Assembly (NCBI GenBank): GCA_021229015.1 | Contig: CM037777.1 | Coordinates: 23,193,313 to 23,257,312 of the forward strand | DNA length: 64,000 nucleotides | DNA from: Solen grandis | Taxonomy: Eukaryota; Mollusca; Bivalvia; Adapedonta; Solenidae | Reading direction: 5' to 3' | Shown here: positions 1 to 13,565 of the stretch, piece after piece | Layout: each line of letters opens with the position of its first letter | How positions within the stretch are numbered: the first letter of the stretch is position 1 | Notes under the pieces: model-generated | Database searches by the model: none | What the model was told of the DNA's origin: nothing | The model's input: only the letters and a program-made list of their open reading frames with translations | Translations under genes and position numbers: made by a program

Positions 1-375
1 AAAATAATTTGAACTTATTAAGATAATTATCACTCTGTACTTTTTTCTTTAAATTGTGTTAATTGATTGGCCCAAACTAAAGTCCATTTATCCTGTATAT
101 TTTGGCTAAGTGATTGGATTAGAAATAAAAACAAGTCCTTTGATCTAGCAGTTTACTACTTAAGGTAAACAATTTGATTTGAAGTAATTAACTTTTTTGG
201 TTATCAATTTATTTGTGACTTTCAAACTGTGATATCTCATTAATGAACTGAACTGTATCAGATACAATATATTTACATTCTGATAAAAATTTGTCTTCTT
301 TTTGATATTTAAAATTTCACTAAGTAACATCGTCTGAAATTATAAGCTAAATGGCAAATGACAAGTGAGTGTGCA
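1..375. other. AT-rich sequence, nothing recognised
   Basis: Low-complexity AT-rich DNA with no open frame of note, no clear repeat and no RNA-like fold. It runs up to the start of the decayed transposase on its right and may be flanking DNA or an eroded transposon end. Confidence 0.5.
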
Positions 376-1750
376 GTTTGTCAAGAACCAACGTGGTGGT
401 GATAGTCGGGTTTACAAATGGATTCAGTTTACCAGGTCAAAAAAACCGAAAAACACAAGGGTTGTACTGGGTCTGTCATGCCCGAACCTGTTCTGCTAAA
501 ATCACAAAGCTGACAACATTCCAGTTTCTGTGACAAATACCAATAATCATGCAGCCGAACACATGGAACTGAAGCGCCATGAAATAAATCAACTCATGCG
601 AAAGAGGGCACGCGAAGAAACCACGCCGATTCAGTCAATATATAAAGAAGTCATATCCAGTCTGAGGACAGAGAATGGGACGAAGATGCAGAACAAGTCT
701 GCAAAGGATTCCCAACCTTCCCCTCCACCAAGTCATCTCTATACGGGGAAAAGAGGTGCATTGAGACCGGGGATCCCAAAGCCCAGGAGTGACATAGATT
801 TGGATGGAAATGGACTGAAACGCACGCTGGTGAGCAGTTCCTACTGGTTTGATGGGCAGAGAATGAACAACAGGATGCTGATTTTTGCTACAAAAAAAAT
901 CTCCAGCACTGGCACAGAACCCAACCATATATGGAGACGGAACATTTTATGTGTCCCCAGACATATTCAGCCAGGTTACAACCCCATGGATATATTGATG
1001 GACACATGTATCCGTTAGTGTTTGCCCTTCTGCCGGGAAAAAGTGAAAGGATTTACTGCAGACTTTTTCAACATCTTCAACAGAAATGCAGGGAAATAGG
1101 AATGGACTGGGGGCCAGACACACTCCCGATGACTTTGAGGCAGAACCAAGCAGGGAGGTCGCAGAGTGTTTCCAAATGTGAATGTGAAAAGGGGTTTTTT
1201 TTCATACACCAGTGTGTTTGGCGGAAAATACAGAAGTTGGCTTAGTTGGACTGTATTCTGAGAATGAGGACTTTAAGAAACTAGGAAGAAGAGCTGCGTT
1301 CTGCCTCTTTCCCCATACAACATGTTGAAGATGTGTGGTTTGTCGCATGACGGATGCTGAAAATGCAGAGATTCCCGTGGATGTTTCAAGGTTCACAGAC
1401 TATGTCACTGAACATTGGGTTGAGGGAGACAAGGACAACTGGAACCCTTTCGAGACAGAAGGACCAAGAACAACAAACAACTTGGAAAAGGGTGGCACAA
1501 CAAAACTAAAGAAAAGTATGAGACAGTCACATCCGAACATTTACAAGTTCTTGGAAACAATACAAAGGATTGAAGCTGCCAATGCTATCAAAATTCTTCA
1601 GACAGTGCCCGGGGGAGTGAGAGAAAAGAAGAGGAGGAAATACCGACAACTTGAACAGGACTGTCTGCCCTGAAAACAAGTACATGGTGAAGAAATTTAC
1701 TGTGATGGAGTATGCGATTGTGCATCGCATTTGATTCGGTTTGACGAGTA
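376..1750 (+). pseudogene. Decayed FLYWCH / Mutator-like (MULE) transposase
   Basis: A broken coding sequence spread over several frames. The first part contains a FLYWCH-type zinc finger signature (LYWVCHARTCSAKI, about 460 to 505, in a different frame from the residues just upstream). It is followed by a helical linker (about 545 to 720) and a GALRPGIPKPRSDIDLD block (about 750 to 800). A second frame (931 to 1245) carries YPLVFALLPGKSERIYCRLF, typical of the MULE transposase core. A third frame (1335 to 1673) holds GPRTTNNLE and RQSHPNIYKFLE, also typical of the C-terminal part of these proteins. At least three frame changes and several stops separate the blocks, so no full-length product can be made. 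In metazoans this FLYWCH plus MULE arrangement marks a mobile DNA transposon. I did not find clear terminal inverted repeats. Family assignment is by motif recognition. Confidence 0.8.
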
Positions 1751-3894
1751 ACTCTGTATAGAACAGATCAGTAGGGGGGAATGTTCAAGTTGTTTAAATG
1801 AAATGCTTGTTTTCAAATTAAAACAAAATACAATAAATTGTACCACATCCGAATATAGCCTGTCTGACACATGAAAAAAATAATAAATATATGAAAAAAT
1901 AAAAAGTTTGTTTTTTCATTTCAGAGAGAGAGAGAGAGAATACTGACAACATCCTAAAACATAATAAGTATTAATAATACTTATTATAAATAATTTGCTA
2001 ATAGCATATAACTTATTATAAATACTAATGCAATATATTAATAACCATAAATACTATTGCAAATTGCTCTTATTTAAAATAAGGACAATAAGACAAATAA
2101 TTGCACTGAAATATTCCATCCATTTAGGTAAAGACTTTAGTACTCATCCATGACAGTCTATTGTTTTCCAATTTTAAGCTGATTCCAACTGTCCCACCTT
2201 GATTTTTTGTTTTTTATTTAAAAATGGGACAGTTGGGGAAGACACCTAAAATATGGCCGTTAGTACTGATGTTAGCTGTATTAGCTAGATCATAATTTCC
2301 TTCGAATATTTGAAGATTATTTATATTTACAAATACAAATTATGAATCAGTTGTAGTAAGAGAATATATTTTAATGTCACGTACGTAACCGTAAAGTACT
2401 TTTTTCATATGTATTTGTCTTGAAGAACGGGCCCCCCCCTGAGATTTTGCTTGCCATCATTTGTCCACCCTTTCCACATTTGTAAGAGAAACTGTTAAAT
2501 ATAGAACACAGTATCCCCGAAGCAGGTGCAAGCATTGCCACGTGACACGTTTTTGCAACATATGGGGTCTTCTCTAGCTCCTGGTAGCGAATTTAGCAGT
2601 TAAGCTTGTGAAGAGAGCGCATGCGCGAAGAGTGAATAGATCATTCATGTAATGACAAACAAAATATTTTAATATAGTTTTCATACTTCTAAATATAGGT
2701 CCAATACCGTAGTAACGCTATTACCTGTGATGGAAGAAACCACCCATTTTTTTTACAATCTCGGAATATTGTACTGCGTGACAATGTGTCTGTAGATGGA
2801 TATTGATAAACATAAAAATTAAAAAATTAAAAAATCAAATAATATAGTCAATGACGATCAGTGTCATCAGTAAACAAACGAGGTACTACCTAAATTTAGT
2901 ACTTGTGCAAAATGGTATTGCATGGGCACGCTTCTGAATACAGTGATTCAGTTAAATCGGACTGCGGTAATATGCAAATCAATAATGCCTGTTTTTAACT
3001 CACAGCTATACATAAGATCGCATGGGTCCGCTGCCAGTCTAAAAATGCATACACCTTTTTTCGTGTGTGATCAATGGCGCTGTTATGAATTGCGGCGGGA
3101 TCTCAATCATACACATGCGTTTTATCTATTTCAGCCTTTGAAAACTAACCATGCGTGGTGGTGTTGTGTTCGATACACAAGTAAACTTTCGTGAACTACC
3201 TTAACTGAATACCATGTTAAAATCCATTTAAGCTTATTGGACTTTAATGCATTAAAGTAAAATAATCACAAAAAATACTATTGACCGAAAGTTTAACATA
3301 TAAGAAAAAACAATGATAAAGTTTTAATGATTTTTACCAGCTGTAACTTGTCTTGATATCTTTATTTTGAACCACTATGCCCAGCTTGGACCGAAAAACA
3401 AAAATGACTAAAAGTACAAAAATACATTTTATATTACGAAATATGCAACTTATATAAATTCTGTATATTATACAATATGACACATTTGTTATATATTTCT
3501 TTTTTTCTATTTTTAAACAATTAGCTTAAAGTGTAAAACTTCTGTGACATTGAGCGTCTGTCTGTAATATATTGTAAAATGGAGCCTATTTTAAATTGTG
3601 CAGCATTTTATTATCAATTATATATATGAACTCAAAATATATTGAAGTTAAAAGAGTTATGTGTCTTGTAATCTGTGCTTTCTTTGATATGTTTTGTCTG
3701 TATATGAAGTTACATGCCAGTGGGTGTAATTATCCATCCATCCAGTTAGTATCCGGAAACCAAAAAATACCCCCATTTTATGAACTTTGATCTGCGATTG
3801 TGTCTTTGACCTTTGTGTTACAAACCTGATTCTTTCGCGCGACACTCCGTCTTCTTGAATAGATCATTGATGCCAAATGATATCAAAATGCATG
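1751..3894. other. AT-rich intergenic DNA
   Basis: No gene recognised. Short open frames at 2922 to 3194 and 3596 to 3790 have no recognisable domain and AT-driven composition. A short (AG)8 run lies at 1923 to 1938 and a C homopolymer near 2431. Confidence 0.5.
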
Positions 3895-4175
3895 ACTGCA
3901 AAACACAGTAAGTGTCCGGAAACGAAAATACTCGGAGGGATGGACACACACACACACACGGACGGATGATCCGATTTTATTATGCTTTCAAAGCTATAGC
4001 TTTGGGGCATACACATAACAAAGGGCAATAACTACTTAATTATGTAAAACAGAATTATGGTTCTTGTACACTGCACTTCTCTTCATTGAGATCTTTCTGC
4101 CTATGAAGTTATTATGACGGACGGACGGACGGACAAAGCGGCAACTATATGCACTTCCTTCGAGGAGCATAAGAA
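3895..4175 (-). repeat. Degenerate GTCCGTC-bearing repeat element
   Basis: Contains an AC dinucleotide run (about 3946 to 3959) and a GGAC tetranucleotide run (about 4121 to 4135), read on the minus strand as GTCC repeats. This resembles the simple-repeat module of the TIR elements found at 28.4, 31.7, 33.8 and 61.5 kb. Ends are not clear, so the boundaries are approximate and the relationship is inferred. Confidence 0.35.
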
Positions 4176-6178
4176 TTGGGTCGGTCGGGTTAGTGGAAAC
4201 GAGTAACTTTTTTTATTACGCCTTATGTGTAGGCCAATCAAACAGTGAGTGTTTACTAAAGAGTTTTCCCGTTCAATGTAACACTTGTCGTGTTTATCTA
4301 TTCAGGTAACAAAGACTTTACCAACATTAACAAGGGAGAATAGGAAAAACTTATTCTTATTTCTAGCGATAATCTGTGAACGAGCTTCTCCAAGAAAAAT
4401 GTTTCAGTTTTTGAAGAAAGTATACACAAAAGCATATCCAATTCCAAAAGGAAAGCAAACAAACTGTTTTATGACTGTGTACAACATACAAGAGAAGAGT
4501 TTAATAAATCAAATCGTACAGATTAAACGGGTGATATATTTTCCAATCTCTTTAAATTATAATCCTTTAAGGAGTTGTAAAGTACGCGGGATAAATTATT
4601 TTTAAAAATAAAGTATTTTTTGGCAATTTAAAAGACATAATAAAATTTTCCACTAAAAAACACATCGGTGTAACAATTACCGAAAAACAGGATTTTTTTT
4701 CTAAAAAATCTGCAAATTTTTATATCAAATTCTTAAAGATTTTTCCCAAATTAAGTGCATACTATCAATTTTTTGGAATGTTGATAAAGGGGTCTGAACG
4801 TGTAACATATCATCCCTTTGCTTGAGTAAAGAAAACAATCATTTATAAAGTATATCATCATAAAACTAAAGATCAAGTAGGTTAAAAATGATGCCAACGA
4901 AACAAGATATTAACTATTTTTGTACCCCCCCCGCCAGCCAAAAAAAAATGTGAAAGATTAAGCTTTACCCTGCTGCCCCGTGTGTTCGCCCATGAAAAGC
5001 AACTCGATCTCAATAAATTGATAGGTAGAATAATAAAAAATAATAATAAAAATAAAAAAAATTTTTAACTCTCCGTCGTTAAATTTTTACGAAGTTTTTT
5101 GTTTCTTGGCAATTTGTACTGGAAAACCCCTTTTTTTTTTTCGTAAACGCACTTCAGGAAATCCTGGCCCAAATAGAAAGTATAAAGTACTACCAAACGG
5201 GCCCCGTCACCGTGCCGACTGTGTAGGGAATAATTTCGCCCAAACCAAACATTACAGACAAGTGGTTTTTTCCCTAGTTAGACGTCGGTCGATGTCGATG
5301 GAGATAATTAAAAACTCTGTCGTTCATTCAGTAGATAAAAGGGAAAACCCCTTACATAAATTTTTTCCTTAAAACCCTTAAGATAGTGAAACAAAGAATT
5401 AATGTATCGATACAAGGTTGATAGGGAAGGATTGTTGATTGATTGGATCCAGGTATGTTTTTTTTTTTTTCTTTATGGACATTTTTGTTTTCATTCAATA
5501 AAGCAGAATTGTTTTTTGAAAAAAAAAATCCACTAAAATTAGAACTGGGGTTTGTCTTAAATTACGGTCTCTTTCTAGGTCATTTTTACTAAACCGTTTT
5601 AATGTGCATGCTTTGACAATCAATAACAATAAAGTTAAACAACATATATACTATGTAATGGGAAAAATTTTGCATGTATGGCAGAGAACTTCTTATTTCA
5701 GTGTTTAATAATAAAAAACGATTGCCAAACCTTAATGTATAATAATAATTTAATATGTATTTATCAATGATATTATGCTTCCCCCAGCTGATTATATTTA
5801 ACACAAACCCCATAAAAAAAGGGTCGAATTACTTTATTACACTTGGTCACGCGCGTGTCATCTATATGCATATTTTTGTTAAATTAAATATGTTTTATCA
5901 TTTACTGTTATGTTGATAATGAATAGCCCTACACATAATTCGCCCCATTACCAAATTTCGGGAAAATTTCTTTGTTAAAAGGGAAAAAAAAAAACGAATT
6001 CTAAAGCCACAACATAATAAAAGTTTGTACAGTCAAACCCTTTTTTTTATTGTTATGAACATTTTTGGGTTTTTGTTACAATCGCGGTTTCGCAACCTGA
6101 GTTAAGATCATACGATAAAAAGGGTTGCTTAATAAAATTTTCATGAAACCCTTTTGTATAAAATTTTATATTTTATAT
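4176..6178. other. AT-rich intergenic DNA with homopolymer noise
   Basis: No recognisable gene. Short frames at 4285 to 4605 and 5106 to 5372 carry no domain. Many long homopolymers (C run near 4925, T runs near 5130 and 5460, A run near 5520) suggest either real low complexity or poorly polished long-read sequence. Confidence 0.45.
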
Positions 6179-6185
6179 AGTTCAC

Positions 6186-6226
<41 letters not shown>

Positions 6227-6277
6227 ATAAAATAAAAAATAAAATTTTTTTTTTTTTTTTTTTTTTGAATGTGAACT
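6179..6277. repeat. A/T fold-back palindrome with matching 11-bp flanks
   Basis: AGTTCACATTC (6179 to 6189) is followed by a long A run, a short ATA-rich spacer, then a long T run and the exact inverse GAATGTGAACT (6267 to 6277). The whole 99 bases can fold into one hairpin. It could be a genuine inverted duplication or a read-level fold-back artefact. Confidence 0.8.
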
Positions 6278-7539
6278 ACCAGAATTATTTTTCCCGATAC
6301 ATATTTCGTGTGAATTGTTGTGACCTGGGTTTTTTGTTTTTTGGGGGAAAAGTCCCGCCGACAGTTGTGACCTGGTTTTATATAATATAATATATATACT
6401 TGCACTGCTTTACACATTCAGTAACAATTATTTTTCTACTTTTGAAGCGACAGACGAACGATCTTGATTTCCCTTTTAAACATGACATATCTTGACCTTA
6501 TCACTAACTCGATTTCCCTTTTTTTTTACACTTGAAAATTTAAGGAGAGTTGGTAGTTTATGTATAGGGCATCGGTAGACAAAAGGGACGAGTCTGATAA
6601 TTTATATGTGTGTCCTTTGGGTTTCTGGATCACGCCACCCTCGTACGAGGGTTTTCTTTTGATCCACGTCGCTTGTACAGTTGGCTGACTCCCGGTACGA
6701 CAGGGGTATATCGCGAGCTACCGGGTAGTCGACAGGTGTGATTCTTTTAAAAGTAAGGTCAATCATATATATTGGTAGATCAATTTCCAGTAACTTACCT
6801 TACCTTAACATGCATGAATTGTATAAGTTGTACAATAATTTTTTGTCAACTTCTGGTTACTCTAACCTGTGCCAATCTGAATTAAATTTTACAATTAAGT
6901 ATATCTTTTTTTTAAATGCCAGCTAGTTAAATTTTTGAAATTGAAAACAAAATGTCAGCTGATGACAATTACAATATGAAAACAACCAGAACTCAAACAT
7001 AACGTAGGTGTCATCAAAGGACTTCAAATTCCAACATTTACCCGACGATCTAGTAGTTGGTCTCGCTTTTATATACATACTAGATGTTATAACAACTAGG
7101 ACGACATGTATATACTTGATTTAAGGTTGTCACTTATTACGTTTCTTCTATTTAAATGTGTCAACGTGGGGAATCTGTGAGTGTGTTCAAACTTCATCAG
7201 GTTTTAACCTATCAACACACCTTTTGTAATATTCTGTTTATGTATTTTTCATGTAGCGAGGAGGTGATATTCCGAATGAATGCGCTCTACAAAGAGCGAT
7301 GAATAGTGCAATATAACCTACTCATACCTTTATATGAAATCGAAAGCCATAACTGGATTACCGTTGGTTTATGAGTGGGTGTTGATTAAAAATGTCCCTA
7401 TTAGTCTGAAAGCCACTGGAACCTACAACAGTACACGTTCCTTCTCTTCCGTGACGTTATTGATATCAAGGTCCTTTAAAACCATTTCGTTTGGACCTGT
7501 TTCTGTAACTTTGGTAACAGGCTCGAAACAGTAGCATAT
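6278..7539. other. Intergenic DNA, no gene recognised
   Basis: A small GC-richer patch near 6600 to 6735 contains the palindrome CTCGTACGAG. Open frames (6738 to 6926, 7334 to 7534) show no recognisable domain. The right edge runs into the 23-bp tandem array. Confidence 0.5.
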
Positions 7540-10500
7540 ACCTTTATCGCCTCTCAATATATACCTTTATCGACTTTCAATACATACCTTTATCGACCTT
7601 CAATATATACCTTATCGACTCTCAACATTTACCTTTATCGACTCTCAATATATACCTTTATCAACTCTCAATATATACCTTTATCAACTCTCAGTATATA
7701 CCTTTATCAACTCTCAATATATACCTTTATCAACTCTCAATATATACCTTTATCGACTCTCAATATAAACCTTTATCAACTCTCAGTATATACCTTTATC
7801 AACTCTCAATATATACCTTTATCGACTCTCAATATATACCTTTATCAACTCTCAATATATACCTTTATCGACTCTCAATATATACCTTTATCAACTCTCA
7901 ATATATACCTTTATTGACTCTCAATATATACCTTTATCAACTCTCAATATATACCTTTTTTCGACTCTCAAAAAAATACTTATTGACTCCAATTATACCT
8001 TATTGACTTCAGTATTTACCTTTATCGACTCTCAATATATACCTTTTTCGACTCTCAAAAAATCTTATTGACTCTCCCAAAAATAATTATTGACTTCAGT
8101 ATTTACCTTTTATCGACTCTCAATATAAACCTTTAAACGACTCTCAAAATATACCTTATTTACTCCCCAAAATATACCTTTTTCGAAGCTCAAAAAAACC
8201 TTATCGACTCTCAAAATATACCCTTTTTGACCCCTCAAAAAATACCTTATCAACTCTCAAAAAATATTTTTAAACGACTCTCAGTATATACCTTATGACC
8301 TTCAAAATATCCTTTATCCACTCTCAATATAAACCTTTATTTACTCTTTAAAAATACCTTTATCAACTCTCAATATATACCTTTATCAACTCACAAAATT
8401 TACCTTTATCGACTCTAAAAATATACTTTTTTCAACCTCAATTTTATAATTTATAGACTCTCAAATATACCCTTTTTCGACTCTCCTATATACCTTTTTC
8501 AACCCCTCAATATATACCTTTATCGACTCTCAATATAAACCCTTTTTCGACTCTCAATATATTAACCTTTTTCAAATCTCAATATATACCTTTATTGACT
8601 CCAATATATACCTTTTTTTCAACTCTCAATATATACCTTTATTGACTCTCAAAATATACCCTTTTTTGACTCCAATTATACCTTTATCAAATTCAATATA
8701 TCCTTTTTTCGACTCTCAAAATATACCTTTATCGACTCCAATATATACCTTTTTCAACTCTCAATATATACCTTTATCAAATCTCAGTATATACCTTTAT
8801 CATCTCTCAATATATATTTTTTATCGACTCCCCACTATATACCTTTTTCAAATCCCCAAAATATACCTTTATCAAATCACAATATTTCCTTTGACTCTCA
8901 ATTTTATACCCTTAAATTTACTCTCAATAATACCTTTATCAACTCCAATAATACCTTTTTCGACTCTCAATAATACCTTATTGACCTCAATATATACCTT
9001 TAAACAACTCTCCCAAAATACCTTTTTTGACCCCCAAAAATAATTTATTGACTCTCAATAAAAATACCTTTTTCGACCTCAATATATACCTTTATCAACT
9101 CTCAATATATACCCTTTTTTAACTCTCAATATTTTTCCCCTTTTTTAACTCCAATAAAAAAACTTTATTGACTCTTAATATAACCTTTTTTTTTGACTCT
9201 CAGTAATTACATTTTTTGACTCTCAATATAAAACCTTTATCAAATTTTCAATATATACCTTTTTCGACTTTCAATTTTTTACCTTTATTTACTTTCCAAA
9301 GTATTTTTTTTACGACTTCAATTTTTTACCCCTTTTCGACGTCAAAATATACCCCTTTTTCGACTTTCAATATTACCTTTATCGACCTTCAATATATATC
9401 TTTATCGACTCTCAACATTTTCCTTTATCGACTCTCAATATATCCTTTATCGACTCTCAATATATACCCTTTTTAACTCTCAGTATATAAACCCTTTTTC
9501 ATCTCTCAATATATATTTTTTTTTTGACTCTTTACTATATACCTTTATTTAACTCTCAATATATACCTTTTTGACTCTCAATTTTTTAAACCTTTTTGCT
9601 CTCAAAATATACCTTTATCAATCTCAATATATCCCCTTTATCGAACCCCCTCAATTTATACCTTTTTGATCCAAATATACCTTTATAACTCCAATATAAA
9701 CCTTATTGACCCCAAAATATACTTTATTGACTCTCAATATATACCTTTATCGACTCTCAATATATACCTTTATCAACCCCTTTTTTATATACCTTTATTT
9801 TTTCTCAATATATACCTTTATCAATCTCAATATATACTTTTATCAACTCTCAAAATTTAAATTTTTTTTACCCCCCTTTTTGACCCCCAAAATATACTTT
9901 TTTGAATCTCAATAATACCTTTATCAACTCTCAATATATACCTTTTCCCAAATCTCAATATAACCCCTTTTTTGACTTTCAAAATATACCCCTTTTTTGA
10001 CTTTCAATATATACCTTTATCGACCTTCAATATATAATTTATCACTCTCAAAAATTTACCTTTATCGACTCTCAATATATACCTTTATCGACTCTCAATA
10101 TATACCTTTATCAACCCCCAAATTTACCTTTTTCGACTCTCAATTTTTATACCTTTTCAACTCTCAATATATACCTTTAAACAACTCTCAAAAATCCTTT
10201 TTCAAATTTTAAATTTTTTTATTGACTCCAATTTTTTACCCCTTTTTAACTCTCAAATTTTTCCTTTATCAAATCTCAATATATACCTTTATCAAATCTC
10301 CAAAAAATTTTTGAACCTTATCCTTTTTTCAATATATACCTTTTTTTTTTCTTTTCCCGTTTCAAAAATACCTTTTTCGACCTTCAATATATACCTTTCG
10401 CTCTAAAATTTACCTTTATCGACTCTCAAAAATATAACCTTTATCGACTTTTAATATATACCTTTATCGACTTTTAATATAACCCTTTTTCGACTTTTAA

Positions 10501-11312
10501 TATATACCTTTATCGAAACCCTTTAATTTTATACCCTTAAACGGGCCTCAACATTTCCTTTATCGACTCTCAATATTAAACCCTTTTTCGACTCTCAATA
10601 TTAATCTTTTTCGACTCCCAAAAATTCCTTTTTTGACTTTCAAAATTCCTTTATCGACTCTCAATATATTTTTTTTATCAACTCTCAATATTAATCTTTA
10701 TCGACTTTTAAAATATCCCTTTTTTGACTTTCAAAATAAAACCTTTTTCGACCCCTTTAATATAACCCTTTTCAACCCCTAACATTTACCCTTTTTCGAC
10801 TCTCAATATATACCCCTTTTTTGACTCTAATTTTATACCTTTATCAACTTCAAATTTACCTTTATCGATCTCAATATATACCTTTATCAACTTCAATATA
10901 ACCCTTTTTAACCTCAAAAAATACCCCTTTTTCGAATCAACATTTACCTTTATCGACTCTCCAAAAATACCCTTTTGACTTCAACATTTAAACCCTTTAA
11001 CCCCAAAATATACCCCTTTTTTAACCTTTAATATATACCTTTATCAAATTTCCCTAAATACCTTTTTTGACTTTTCAATTTTACCTTTTTCGACTTCAAT
11101 ATATACCTTATCGACTCTTAAAAAAATTTTCCTTTTCGACTCTAAAAATTTACCTTTTTCGATCTCAAAGTATTTCCTTTATCGACCTCAAAATATACCT
11201 TTATGACTTTCAATATTTTAAACCCTTTTTCGACCTTAATAATTTCCTTATCGCTCTCAACATTTTCCTTTATCCCACTCCAATATATCCCTTTTTTTCG
11301 ACTCTCAATTAT
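7540..11312. repeat. 3.8-kb minisatellite, 23-bp unit
   Basis: Head-to-tail copies of a unit close to TATACCTTTATCGACTCTCAATA (23 bp; the TCGACTC segment alternates with TCAACTC). About 7540 to 7960 is regular. From about 7960 rightward the copies lose register through variable T, C and A homopolymer lengths and dropped bases, while the phase of the motif is still visible to 11312. Roughly 160 copies are implied by length. Several long open frames in the array (for example 8642 to 9043 and 9216 to 9476) are repeat translations, not genes. Confidence 0.95.
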
Positions 11313-12819
11313 TTCCAGATGACGTAATCCCATCCATTTCTATAATTCAAAGAAAAATCATTTGTGCGTAACGGAAAACAAAATAGTTTTAATTGGGGCC
11401 ATGTTTAAAAATCGTTCGAAAAACAAAAGTGTAAACCTATAAGCGCTGCCTCTTTTTTTTATAGAAATTTTTTTCATGACCTGTATCCGCGTCGACGTTA
11501 GTTCGTTTTTTTTTTTTGTTAAGATCCATTTCTCGAAAAACCCTTAAAGATATCCAATAAATTTGGGAAAATTTGTTATTAAAAAGAAACTGGACACATA
11601 TAATGTGTATATGATGACTTCTCCTTAAATTCGTAGGCAACAGGTTTTAAAACTTGCAAGCAACCCGATTCATTAATTTAAAGTTCAGAATTTATTTTTT
11701 CAAAGATGTTTTGAGATCTTAAAATATTCAGTATTCAGATACAAACCGTCAACTTGAAAAATCAATGAAAAAGCAGTTTAATATAAATATTACGGCATAA
11801 TGTAGAAAGTGTAAAAACACACAAACACTAAACATATGGCCGTAGCGGACATGTCTATTTTACGGCCCCAGGCCAATCTGCGGTCCCAGTATGTATAGTG
11901 CTTGAAATGGGTAAATTTAACTGAACATAACATAGCTTATACTGTTAAGTCTTGTAAATATATATCTAATTAAATACATATCATCAATACAAAAAAGGAA
12001 TGCCATACTCCTACGTCACGCTACATTATCAAGGGAAGTAGATTGTTAATTAATACTGGGACCTGTGCCTAATTCCCTTACCAAATAAAAACTTATCTGA
12101 ACTGATTTTTTGGTCATCATTGACCTTGTTCTTGCTGCTGCTGCTGCACCTGATGACGATGATTTTTTTTACATTTACATTAATACCGCCTTAGTAGCTT
12201 ACTGTCTGGAAATGTCATGCATCTTGCAGACCCTAACTATTCCAATCATTATATAAGAAAAGAATTACCTGTTGTAAAATGTATCTTTATTGATCTATAG
12301 ATTAGTTAATTTATGTCATATTAAATCATCATCACATAATGTGTCTACAGTCTACTATAATAAAGGTAATTTATGTACTTTTTTGTTCTATATTTCTGAA
12401 AATCTGATATTTTTTGTTGTTGTTGTTTTTGGAACTTTTCTGTATGGCTTTGCTTTATTAAAGTCGTGCTTCAAAACCACGCGCGGCGTCTTTGAGGTTT
12501 GGCATCAAAATTTGTCTTGTTCTCTTTACAGATAAGATAATGAGCCACTGATACCGTTTTTGACGTCACGATCATCACGGATGTCATTCAGGATGTCACA
12601 GGTCGCAGCTGCTATTTCGCATAACCAGAAGACGGTTATACTCGCATTCGCCTCTTGTTTGTTTTTCTATTTTTTTTATCAGGACACGATTCTTCTTTTC
12701 CACATACAAGTCAGTTGATCTAGTGGAAAAAAAGGGAAATGATGGCGAACCATGGAACCCCTTCCATCCGCTGTCCCTTTAAAAATTTTTAATGACCGAC
12801 CATTGTACGCATTATATAA
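11313..12819. other. Intergenic DNA between the array and the phosphotransferase-like sequence
   Basis: No gene recognised. Contains a short CTG repeat (about 12133 to 12146) and TTG repeats near 12415. The frame at 12290 to 12535 has no recognisable domain. An upstream exon of the next feature could be here but I could not identify one. Confidence 0.45.
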
Positions 12820-13565
12820 TTAAAGCCATTGTCAGAGTACTTTATGAAAATCACAAAATTCAGTCCCAAAAATTTCTATTTCATCACACCCAATATGATA
12901 ACGTTTAGTCATTTGATGGTGGCGTTTATTTCAGTGAAGTTTGTGTACTCAGACTCTTTACCAGTCGCAGAATTGGTGTTATGTTATTTCGAGTTTGGAC
13001 TTTTTTGGGGCGCCTTTGACGGGACCGTGTATCGAAGCCCCGCATCTAACAAACTGTACGTCTCTGACCCCAGCAATTTGGCTTTTGGATGGACTCAACT
13101 GTGACACTGTCGCTGGGTTCTGCCTTTCTTTTGCCGTTTTTTCACGTTATGGGGGAAGATTCCACCAAAGAAGGATTCCCCAGGGCTGCCCTGGACAAAG
13201 GAAGATGAAATTGAAACATTCATGGTCATGCAGTAGAGCAACATTCTACAAGAACTAACGGTGTCTTTGTAAACTGTTTATTTTCTGGAGAGTATTTTGT
13301 TATGGTGGAATTTTAGGATTAGCTTCAGCAATGTGGGACCAGACTTTGGAAAAGTATAACGTCGTCTTTATGACACGGATGGATCAGGTTGAATTAGCCG
13401 TAAGTATTGCAGCTAAAGTTAGTGCAGTTTGACGTCAAGCAAGAACTTTTTACTGTCTGTTAATCAGACTGTATGGGTAATGGGTATCTTTTAGTGAATT
13501 TCAGAAATATTTCAAGAAGGTGGAGCAGTTTGTTAAAGGATATATAAGACAGGTGGTTCTACTGC
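12820..13565 (+). pseudogene. CDP-alcohol phosphotransferase-like (CPES-like) gene fragment with frameshifts
   Basis: Block 1 (12820 to 13101) reads as a membrane protein with TPNMITFSHLMVAF, the usual lead-in of CDP-alcohol phosphotransferases, then FDGTVYRS, matching the DGxxAR core with Tyr for Ala. A frame change near 13085 leads to LDGLNCDTVAGFCLSFAVF, which fits the second half of the motif (GxxxDxxxD). A third frame gives a block ending ...MTRMDQVELA at 13399, followed by a good donor (GTAAGT at 13400). An AG acceptor at 13503 opens a further in-phase exon, KYFKKVEQFVKGYIRQVVLL (13505 to 13565), with another GTAAGT. The Tyr variant resembles ceramide phosphoethanolamine synthase, which joins ethanolamine phosphate to ceramide in Golgi membranes. 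The first motif Asp (three residues before DG) reads as Gly. Intact splice sites plus two frameshifts mean either a decayed gene or a real gene with consensus errors; the N and C termini are not seen. Confidence 0.55.

Noticed and set aside
6166..6417. 83-codon minus-strand frame with Lys and Phe runs
   Set aside because: Made of the A-run and T-run of the fold-back palindrome.
8642..10212. Several open frames of 60 to 133 codons rich in Tyr, Pro, Leu and Phe
   Set aside because: They are translations of the 23-bp minisatellite and change frame with its indels; no start context or domain.
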